Shown here: positions 1-4,899 of the stretch, piece by piece
Numbering within the stretch: the stretch's first letter is position 1
Layout of the letters: each line of letters begins with the position of its first letter
NCBI GenBank assembly: GCA_018367495.1
Contig: JAGZGB010000088.1
Location: forward strand, 1 to 6,013
Origin: Veillonella sp.
Lineage (GTDB): Bacteria > Bacillota_C > Negativicutes > Veillonellales > Veillonellaceae
DNA length: 6,013 nt
Reading direction: 5' to 3'
The notes under the pieces: model-generated
The model's input: the letters and a program-made list of their open reading frames with translations, nothing else
Database searches by the model: none
What the model was told of the DNA's origin: nothing
Program-made: the position numbers and the translations under genes

Positions 1-737
1 CCGAGAATGATTTTAGAAGCCCCACAGAGTGCATCATGACGCAAGTTCATTGGTGTAGCCCCACTATGATCCGCATTACCACGAATGGTTACATAGAATC
101 GTTCTGGTGCAGCAATCCCTGTTACAATGCCGATAGGCTTAGCTTCGTGCTCTAACACTTTACCTTGTTCAATATGAATTTCTGTGAAAGACTTTACAGG
201 TCTCTTATATTCCATATGCTCAATAGCATCTGGATTTAAATTACGCTCTTTTAATGCATCATACAAGGAAATGCCTTGTTTATCTACTAAGCGATGTAAA
301 TCTTGCAATGTCAATTCACCGCGCATAGCTTTACTACCCAATGTGGCTGCTCCAAAGCGGCTAGACTCTTCACACATAAAGTCTACTACTGCAATGGTAT
401 GGTCATGTTCAAAACCATCATCAGTCATACTGCGAATCGCTTCGATAGCAGATAATACACCTACAACACCATCATAATTGCCACCATTAGGTACGCTGTC
501 CGTATGAGAACCAACCATGACAATCGGTAAATCAGGATTCTTACCTACCTTATAGCCTAGCACATTTCCAAAATCGTCTATTTCTACAGTTAATCCCGCA
601 TCTGTCATACAATTAATAATATATTGGCGACCTTCCCAATCAGAATCGGTGAAAGCTAGACGATTAATACCTTCACCAGATGCAGTCAACTGTGCCATAG
701 AATCAAAGTCCTTAGCTAAACGCTCTCGTTGGATCAT
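1..737 (-). CDS. M20 family Zn-dependent hydrolase, allantoate amidohydrolase / N-carbamoyl-L-amino acid hydrolase type (3' end outside window)
   Basis: The visible 245 residues start at ATG (735-737), preceded by GAGGTG (742-747) at 4 nt, and run off the left edge with no stop. Family motifs appear in order: GSHTDSVPNGGNYDG (residues 76-90), with His78 as first metal ligand and Asp89 as the likely bridging ligand; EESSRF (123-128), with Glu123 as probable general base and Glu124 as ligand; EIHIEQG (186-192), with ligand His188; and GNADHSGATPM (220-230) opening the dimerisation domain. This is the AllC/HyuC/AmaB/beta-ureidopropionase branch of M20, cytosolic dinuclear enzymes that hydrolyse ureido or amide bonds. 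Motifs deviate slightly from the usual GSHxDTVxNGG and EEGSRF (Ser79+2 for Thr, Ser125 for Gly), so the exact substrate (allantoate, N-carbamoyl amino acid, other N-acyl amino acid) cannot be assigned. It lies 132 bp downstream of the AbgA-like gene with no obvious terminator between them, so co-transcription is possible. About 40% of the expected length (~410 residues) is missing. Confidence 0.9.
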   Translation of the reverse strand, partial: MIQRERLAKDFDSMAQLTASGEGINRLAFTDSDWEGRQYIINCMTDAGLTVEIDDFGNVLGYKVGKNPDLPIVMVGSHTDSVPNGGNYDGVVGVLSAIEAIRSMTDDGFEHDHTIAVVDFMCEESSRFGAATLGSKAMRGELTLQDLHRLVDKQGISLYDALKERNLNPDAIEHMEYKRPVKSFTEIHIEQGKVLEHEAKPIGIVTGIAAPERFYVTIRGNADHSGATPMNLRHDALCGASKIIL

Positions 738-869
738 ATAACACCTCACAATCTAATCCCCATATTACATTTAACTTATAGCCCACTATACATATTTCTA
801 TGCATCCATCTATATAGTTATGCATCTATAGTTTAGATATATACATCGCAATATCTCAATCAATATGTC
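738..869. other. AT-rich spacer between the two M20 hydrolase genes, with an imperfect direct repeat
   Basis: This 132-bp spacer contains no gene. It holds an imperfect direct repeat of the pattern TATGCATC...TATAGTT: one copy at about 799-819 with extra CATC and TA inserts, the other at about 819-833. A weak minus-strand promoter-like pair (TTGATT, 16 bp, TATATC) sits just after the upstream stop codon. I see no convincing terminator hairpin with a T-run, so readthrough from the AbgA-like gene is plausible. Confidence 0.4.
742..747 (-). promoter_or_regulatory. Ribosome binding site of the allantoate amidohydrolase-type gene
   Basis: On the minus strand this reads GAGGTG, followed by TTAT and then ATG. 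It is the only Shine-Dalgarno-like site near an in-frame ATG here, so it fixes the start at 737. Confidence 0.6.
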
Positions 870-2165
870 CTATTTTAAATAGTGAGTTGCAATGGTACCT
901 AATGCAACAATACCATTTAGCATATCTTCTTCGTCGATATCGAAGAGTGGATTATGATGAGGTGCTTTAATAGCAGAACCTAATACCATGTAAGTTGCCC
1001 GACCACCACGATCAATAACACGATTTAAGAAATAGGCACAGTCTTCACTGCCACCACCGCTATAATCGAATGGAACTTCTTTAAAGATATCTAATGGTTC
1101 AATGATAGATTGTACTTCGCGAGCTAAATCATCGCTAATACGTCCTGCCGGAGTTTCACCTTGTTTTGTGATTTCAAAGGTACAATCATGCATTTCTGCA
1201 GCACCTTTAATAATGGTCTTAGTACGTTCAATCATATAATCATTGATTTCTGTAGTAGCACCACGAGTTTCTAATTTAAGTGTTGCTACATCAGGAGTAA
1301 CATTGCGACCTGTACCACTTTCAAAAACGCCTACATTCATACGAGATGCGCCCCCACTATGGCGAGCAATGGCTTGTAAGTTAATAACAGCTGTACAGCC
1401 TGCCAGCATGGCATTTTGCGCCTTTTCTGGAGAACCGCCTGCATGCGCAGAATAACCATGGAATACAGCATCAAGTTTTGTAGTCGCTAAAAAGCCATGA
1501 TCACTACAAGCAAAGCAATTAGATAACTGTTCATTAAATCCGATATGCATACCGAACATCAAGTCTACATCATCTACTACGCCAGCCTCTACCATCGCTT
1601 TAGCACCACGCACGCCTTCCTCTGCTGGTTGAAAGATAAGTTTAATAGTACCCTTCAAGCCTTCCTTATGTGTAGCAATATATTCAGCAAGACCAAGACC
1701 CATTGTCATATGTGTATCATGACCACAAGCATGCATAGCCTTATCATGGCGGGAACGGAAACCAGCCTTAGCAGGAATATGGTTAGATGCTTTAGATTCG
1801 ATTACATCATTAGAATCCATATCTGCACGGAATGCCACTATAGGGCCATCGTCACTAAACTTCATAGTTGCTACGATAGCTGTTTTACCATAGCCCATTT
1901 TCTCTACTAGCTCAGGATCTGCACCTTCATCCATGGCACGAGCCATTGCTGCTTTCATAACATCTTCGCTAGGTAATCCCATACGAGAATCTAAATCAAG
2001 CACTTCTGCACCGAGTGCCACATCATACCCCAAAGCAATTAGCTTTTCAGCTACTTTAGCGGCAGAACGATATTCGAGCCAAGCTGGCTCTGGATACATA
2101 TGAAAATCACGACGCATAGCGATAAACTCATCACATCGTTGTTGTACGAAATCTTTTACAGACAT
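870..2165 (-). CDS. abgA: AbgA-like M20D amidohydrolase (p-aminobenzoyl-glutamate hydrolase subunit A family)
   Basis: This 431-residue cytosolic metalloamidohydrolase is predicted to cleave an amide bond, classically p-aminobenzoyl-glutamate (a folate breakdown product) to p-aminobenzoate and glutamate. Length matches E. coli AbgA (~436). M20D signatures are present: RRDFH (18-22), MHACGHDTH (144-152) giving ligands Cys147 and His149, FQPAEEG (178-184) with base Glu182 and ligand Glu183, MHIG with His207, and HHNPLFD (403-409) with ligand His404. The satellite/lid dimerisation domain spans about 225-335. What places it with AbgA rather than generic hippurate or indole-acetyl-amino-acid hydrolases is the N-terminal insertion with SRMGLP (60-65) after ALGAEV, and the GATTEIN region; this comes from remembered family sequence, not a search. 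Start ATG is fixed by AGGAGG 5 nt upstream. It has its own promoter and an upstream palindrome. E. coli AbgA works with AbgB; no AbgB or AbgT is visible here, so substrate identity stays open (could be another N-acyl amino acid). Confidence 0.85.
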   Translation of the reverse strand: MSVKDFVQQRCDEFIAMRRDFHMYPEPAWLEYRSAAKVAEKLIALGYDVALGAEVLDLDSRMGLPSEDVMKAAMARAMDEGADPELVEKMGYGKTAIVATMKFSDDGPIVAFRADMDSNDVIESKASNHIPAKAGFRSRHDKAMHACGHDTHMTMGLGLAEYIATHKEGLKGTIKLIFQPAEEGVRGAKAMVEAGVVDDVDLMFGMHIGFNEQLSNCFACSDHGFLATTKLDAVFHGYSAHAGGSPEKAQNAMLAGCTAVINLQAIARHSGGASRMNVGVFESGTGRNVTPDVATLKLETRGATTEINDYMIERTKTIIKGAAEMHDCTFEITKQGETPAGRISDDLAREVQSIIEPLDIFKEVPFDYSGGGSEDCAYFLNRVIDRGGRATYMVLGSAIKAPHHNPLFDIDEEDMLNGIVALGTIATHYLK

Positions 2166-2170
2166 AGGAA

Positions 2171-2176
2171 CCTCCT
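2171..2176 (-). promoter_or_regulatory. Strong ribosome binding site of the AbgA-like gene
   Basis: This is a perfect AGGAGG on the minus strand, 5 nt before the ATG at 2163-2165. It is the strongest Shine-Dalgarno in the window and fixes the start codon. Confidence 0.8.
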
Positions 2177-2202
2177 AAAAATTAATTAGTACTTATATAT
2201 TA

Positions 2203-2231
2203 ACTATATGAATAGATAGATAAATAGTCAA
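2203..2231 (-). promoter_or_regulatory. Sigma-70-type promoter of the AbgA-like gene
   Basis: Minus-strand -35 box TTGACT (2226-2231), 17-bp spacer, -10 box TATAGT (2203-2208). Each box matches the consensus at 5 of 6 positions and the spacing is ideal. The predicted transcription start, near 2196, leaves a leader of about 30 nt containing the AGGAGG site. This is the best promoter match in the window. Confidence 0.7.
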
Positions 2232-2241
2232 CTAAATAGGT

Positions 2242-2262
2242 CATGTATACAATATATACATG
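2242..2262. promoter_or_regulatory. Perfect inverted repeat upstream of the -35 box, candidate regulator binding site
   Basis: The element is CATGTATA, a 5-nt centre (CAATA), then TATACATG: an 8-bp perfect dyad. Its inner edge is 10 bp upstream of the -35 box and its centre is about 55 bp upstream of the predicted transcription start, a position typical of activator sites. A related half-site, TATACAT, recurs at about 2270-2276. The stem is AT-rich, so chance occurrence in this base composition cannot be excluded. Confidence 0.4.
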
Positions 2263-2340
2263 GATTTTATATACATAGAGTTACAATAACTAAAAATATT
2301 ATTGAAACAATCTTAGAAAATATTATGTTATACAGAACAA

Positions 2341-2385
2341 AAAACACATATATCACAAGACTGTACCTCGTAGTATATGTGTTTT
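2341..2385 (-). terminator. Long hairpin, probable Rho-independent terminator after the broken EamA gene
   Basis: On the minus strand, AAAACACATATA (2374-2385) pairs perfectly over 12 bp with TATATGTGTTTT (2341-2352). Inside this, one C/A mismatch and one T-G wobble lead to a second helix, ACGAG with CTTGT (one wobble), closing a 7-nt loop. The 3' arm ends in a run of six T's continuing to 2339. It lies about 37 bp past the stop of the EamA remnant. The stem is AT-rich, but its length and the T-run support termination. The plus strand also shows a T-rich tail, so it could work in both directions, although no plus-strand gene ends here. Confidence 0.65.
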
Positions 2386-2421
2386 AGTTTATCTAATTAA
2401 GTTCTCTTTAATTAAGTTTCT

Positions 2422-3157
2422 CTAATTTATTTCTACTTTATTCAATTTTTCTAGAACATCTCGTTTGATTTGACGTTGTCGATTCCAAGCAATAATAAAT
2501 ACTGTAGCGATGATACAGATCATACCTATAATGCCAATAAAGGTGAATTTATTCCCTAGTAAGGCCCAGCCAAATAATGCTGCCGAAATCGGTTCTAACG
2601 ATGAGAGGATAGATCCTTGTACAACACCAATACGTCGCACACCTTCCATATACGCATTAAAAGATACGACCGTACCAAGTATAATAATAGCGAATAAACC
2701 AAGCCAAGTCATACCATCCCAAATTGCTTCGGAGTCGATTTGTTGAAACATCATCAAAGAAATAAGCCCGCATATAAACATAGCAAAGCCCACTATAGAT
2801 ATAGTGCCATATTTCTTTAATAGCTCAATAGGTTGTAATGTATATACACAAATACTAACGGCAGATATGAGTCCCCATAGTAAAGCTTCACCATTAATAT
2901 TCGCAATATCTAATCCATCTTGCGAAACGATACAGATGATACTTTTTATTCTTAAAAATATCAAAGATACGCATACCATCTTGCATATAAGCCAACATAA
3001 TGGTCAAGAAGCCTGCTACAAGCAAGCGTACTTCTAACAACCACTCTACATTTAAGTGTTTTACACTCTCAAGATATTGTACCGATGTACCTGAAAGCCC
3101 CCAAAACAAGGCTCCTAGAATAGCTAATGCCATACCGATCCATTGTTTCTCCCCCAT
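2422..3157 (-). pseudogene. EamA/DMT-family transporter, broken by an internal deletion and frame change
   Basis: Two overlapping reading frames together encode a paralogue of the adjacent intact EamA protein. Frame 1 (from ATG 3157, stop at 2894) matches residues 1-72 of the intact copy: first half-domain start, GALFWGLSGTSVQYL, two membrane helices. After IFKNKK it turns into unrelated residues and stops. Frame 2 (to the stop at 2422) resumes at about IICIVSQDG, equivalent to residue 143 of the intact copy, and runs colinearly through the second EamA domain (WGLISAV, GTVVSFNAYMEGVRRIG, SILSSLEPISAALFGWAL) plus a charged tail about 12 residues longer. About 69 codons, covering helices 3 to 5, are absent, and the frame is shifted by +1 (junction near 2935-2950). 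This is therefore a deletion, not just a one-base error. The ribosome site GGAGGA (3163-3168) is intact, so decay looks recent. The original would have been a ten-helix inner-membrane metabolite transporter of unknown substrate. The frame 2 ATG at 2979 has no ribosome site, so separate expression of the second half is unlikely but not excluded. Confidence 0.85.
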
Positions 3158-3162
3158 CTAAT

Positions 3163-3168
3163 TCCTCC
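3163..3168 (-). promoter_or_regulatory. Ribosome binding site retained before the broken EamA gene
   Basis: The minus strand reads GGAGGA, 5 nt before the ATG at 3155-3157. It is a near-perfect Shine-Dalgarno and shows that the start of the pseudogene is undamaged. Confidence 0.6.
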
Positions 3169-3206
3169 ATCCAATGATACATCGAAATACTATAACATAG
3201 TAACAA

Positions 3207-3245
3207 AGAGGCCTCTGAGCTGCAATATACAGTAAAGAGACCTCT
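3207..3245 (-). terminator. Hairpin directly after the intact EamA gene, probable (weak) terminator
   Basis: On the minus strand, AGAGGTCTCT (3236-3245) pairs with AGAGGCCTCT (3207-3216) over 10 bp with one G-U pair. The loop is 19 nt and may contain a further CTG/CAG pairing. It begins 1 nt after the TAA stop. The tail is only TTGTTA, so the T-run is poor. It may end the yhcH-eamA transcript only partly, letting some readthrough reach the second EamA gene, whose start is only about 50 nt further on and lacks a clear promoter. Confidence 0.5.
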
Positions 3246-3246
3246 A

Positions 3247-4143
3247 TTATTGGTTGCGTTTCTCTAAAGCAATAATAATAACGGTAGCAATGATCATGGC
3301 CATGCCAACTAACCCTAATACACTAAATTGATTATCTAAAAAAGCCCACCCAAAGAAGGCCGCTGAAATAGGTTCAATAGATGACAAGATGGATCCTGAA
3401 ACGGCGCCTATGCGTTTAACCCCTTCAAGATACGCATTAAATGACACGATGGTACCAAGAAAGACTACATTAAAACAACCTACCACAGTCCATACATCCC
3501 ACGTAGCATACGAATAAGGCTGTTGGAATAGAATCGCCGACACGAGACCACTGAGGAACATACCAAATCCTACGATTGGAATCGTCCCATAGGTTGCTAA
3601 TAATCGTACAGGAGAAACACTATATACAGCTACGCCCACAGCAGATAATAAGCCCCAAAATAACACATCACTACGGAAGCTTTCAAAAGAAAAATCATCA
3701 TTACCCATCAAGCAAATAGTACCTGCTAATGCAAGGATAACCGAAAAGATTTCACCCTTAGACGGGTGTTTACCATAGCGCACTAGCAAATAAACAATAA
3801 TCATTGATGGCGCCAAGTATTGAAGCACCGTCGCAATACCAGCCCCTGCTAAAGCAATGGATTTAAAGTATGTATATTGGCATAAAGCCATGCCAAATAC
3901 GCCAAAAACGATAAGGCCTGCTGTATCTTTTAAACTACGAAAGACATGGAAGATAGAATTACCATATTTAAACCATGCATAGATAACAGTCAATAATCCC
4001 GCTGTAATTAATCGCATGGTGACTAGCCATTCTAAGTTCATATCCCTATAGTTGCTTAAGAACTGTACTGAAGCACCTGATACGCCCCATAAAACAGCTC
4101 CTAATAGGGTTAGTAAGACACCTATAATTTCATATCGCTTCAT
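3247..4143 (-). CDS. EamA/DMT-superfamily transporter, intact ten-helix copy
   Basis: This 298-residue polytopic inner-membrane protein has the usual length of the two-domain EamA (formerly DUF6) family in the drug/metabolite transporter superfamily. These export or import small metabolites such as amino acids, nucleosides or sugars; the substrate cannot be read from sequence. Ten hydrophobic segments are visible, at about 7-28, 38-58, 75-95, 99-122, 129-147, 159-178, 187-207, 216-237, 245-268 and 271-292, as two five-helix repeats. Family motifs include GAVLWGVSGASVQFL in helix 1, APSMIIVYLL in the first domain, and GTIVSFNAYLEGVKRIG followed by SILSSIEPISAAFFGWAFL in the second. The short end EKRNQ fits a cytosolic tail. 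The ATG lies 4 nt after the stop of the YhcH-like gene and has only a weak AGGCGA site inside that gene, which suggests translational coupling in a two-gene operon. It is closely similar to the broken paralogue downstream, pointing to tandem duplication. Confidence 0.93.
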   Translation of the reverse strand: MKRYEIIGVLLTLLGAVLWGVSGASVQFLSNYRDMNLEWLVTMRLITAGLLTVIYAWFKYGNSIFHVFRSLKDTAGLIVFGVFGMALCQYTYFKSIALAGAGIATVLQYLAPSMIIVYLLVRYGKHPSKGEIFSVILALAGTICLMGNDDFSFESFRSDVLFWGLLSAVGVAVYSVSPVRLLATYGTIPIVGFGMFLSGLVSAILFQQPYSYATWDVWTVVGCFNVVFLGTIVSFNAYLEGVKRIGAVSGSILSSIEPISAAFFGWAFLDNQFSVLGLVGMAMIIATVIIIALEKRNQ

Positions 4144-4147
4144 AGGA

Positions 4148-4624
4148 TTAGTCGCCTAAGAGGTCTACATGCACTTTCACAACAACCTTACGGATTTTAA
4201 TTGGCTTATCACTAACAGCTAATAGTGGTCTATGGATATCAGATGGGAAGAATACTGTATAATACCCTGCTGGACAGTGGATGTGTCCTTCATCAACAGC
4301 TTCGTTTGGGTAGAAATAGCAATCACGATCTGGATAAGACTCCACAGGCTTTACGAGGCCTTTATCTACAAAAAAGCCCATATTTTCTTCACCACTCACC
4401 ATAAATTGAATATCAACATAATTACGATGAGACTCAGGTTTTGTAGTTTCAAATAATTTTGTTTCTACATCGTCTACATTGGCGTACATCATGTCCCCTT
4501 CAATGGCATGACGGCCGCCTGGCAATGCTTTTAAATCTGTATTTTTTAAGAAATCTAAAGCTCGTACGATGGCTTTAGGATAACCCATTTTTGTATAATC
4601 TGCAGTAATGCTAGAGAAAAACAT
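4148..4624 (-). CDS. YhcH/YjgK/YiaL (DUF386) family protein
   Basis: With the ATG at 4622-4624 the product is 158 residues, typical of this small cytosolic cupin-like family. Conserved features are LKNTDLKALPGGRHAIEGD (26-44), ESHRNYVDIQFMVSGEE (64-80), where Glu64, His66, Asp71 and Glu80 are candidate pocket or metal residues, and FFPSDIHRP (125-133) with His131. The end, KVVVKV, is also typical. Family members sit in sugar and sugar-acid catabolic operons (E. coli yhcH/nanQ in sialic acid use, yiaL, ebgC beside a beta-galactosidase), and YhcH/NanQ has been described as a sialic acid anomerase. A sugar-processing role is therefore inferred here, with substrate unknown. A longer reading from GTG at 4639 (163 residues) is possible, but that GTG overlaps the AAAGGA that serves the ATG, so I chose the ATG. 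It is the first gene of a pair with the EamA transporter 4 nt downstream, which may move the same compound. Confidence 0.9.
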   Translation of the reverse strand: MFFSSITADYTKMGYPKAIVRALDFLKNTDLKALPGGRHAIEGDMMYANVDDVETKLFETTKPESHRNYVDIQFMVSGEENMGFFVDKGLVKPVESYPDRDCYFYPNEAVDEGHIHCPAGYYTVFFPSDIHRPLLAVSDKPIKIRKVVVKVHVDLLGD

Positions 4625-4630
4625 ATACAA

Positions 4631-4636
4631 TCCTTT
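4631..4636 (-). promoter_or_regulatory. Ribosome binding site that decides the YhcH-like start
   Basis: The minus strand reads AAAGGA, then TTGTAT, then ATG at 4624: a 6-nt spacing. The competing GTG at 4639 lies immediately upstream of, and in frame with, this site and has no Shine-Dalgarno of its own, which favours the shorter protein. Confidence 0.6.
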
Positions 4637-4639
4637 CAC

Positions 4640-4846
4640 AATTTATCTGAAGATAGTAATCCAAAATAATCTATTATATTACCTTAATGTTAGCACATAT
4701 ACCCCCAAAGAACTAGCTATTATACGCTCTATACAAGACATATACTCCCCTGTCACAAAAATACCAGGTTTTACATAGTTAAACCTTACTTTCACAAGAA
4801 ATGTATATCTTGAAAGTGCATGCCTTAAAAGTACATACACAGTAAA
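4640..4846. promoter_or_regulatory. Upstream region of the yhcH-eamA operon, with -10-like boxes and two dyads
   Basis: This spacer has no gene and should carry the operon promoter, because a terminator closes the preceding gene. Two exact TATAAT hexamers occur on the minus strand, at 4673-4678 (about 49 bp before the start codon) and 4719-4724. Neither has a good -35 box at 17 bp, so the promoter may depend on an activator or my choice may be wrong. Two dyads lie further upstream: 4767-4785 (GGTTT...AAACC, with an inner AC/GT pair and one mismatch) and 4788-4817 (ACTTTC/GAAAGT and CAAGA/TCTTG, with a 2-nt bulge and an 8-nt loop). Confidence 0.35.
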
Positions 4847-4877
4847 AGTCCTCCATATGCTACATATATGGAGGACT
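4847..4877 (-). terminator. Rho-independent terminator of the EF-G-family gene
   Basis: AGTCCTCCATAT pairs perfectly over 12 bp with ATATGGAGGACT across a 7-nt loop. On the minus strand the 3' arm runs into TTTTA. It begins 22 nt after the TAA stop at 4900. The helix is G-C rich at its base, and its position and T-run make this the clearest terminator in the window. Confidence 0.8.
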
Positions 4878-4899
4878 CGTACATGGACCTAGATTTACT

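Noticed and set aside
184..477. Plus-strand open frame, and others at 1243-1455, 1545-1910, 2510-2746, 2804-3037, 4232-4456, 5222-5458 and 5455-5649
   Set aside because: Each is antisense to a well-supported minus-strand gene or pseudogene, has no family resemblance and no ribosome site I would trust.
2242..2280. Possible RNA gene or mobile-element end in the TATACAT repeats
   Set aside because: The sequence is short and AT-rich with no transposase, target duplication or structured RNA core; a regulator site is the simpler reading.
2894..2979. Programmed ribosomal frameshift joining the two EamA frames near an A-rich stretch (AATAAAAAGT)
   Set aside because: A +1 shift would be needed, so the usual -1 slip on A-rich heptamers does not help, and about 69 residues spanning three helices are missing whatever the frame. 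Deletion explains both facts.
2422..2979. Independent 185-residue five-helix transporter starting at ATG 2979
   Set aside because: There is no ribosome site before that ATG, and its first residues (MVCVSLIFL) are an out-of-frame reading of the first half of the gene. It is better treated as the tail of the pseudogene.
4625..4639. Longer YhcH-like protein from GTG at 4639
   Set aside because: The added codons contain the AAAGGA site for the ATG at 4624, and the extra residues MKGLY do not resemble a family N-terminus.
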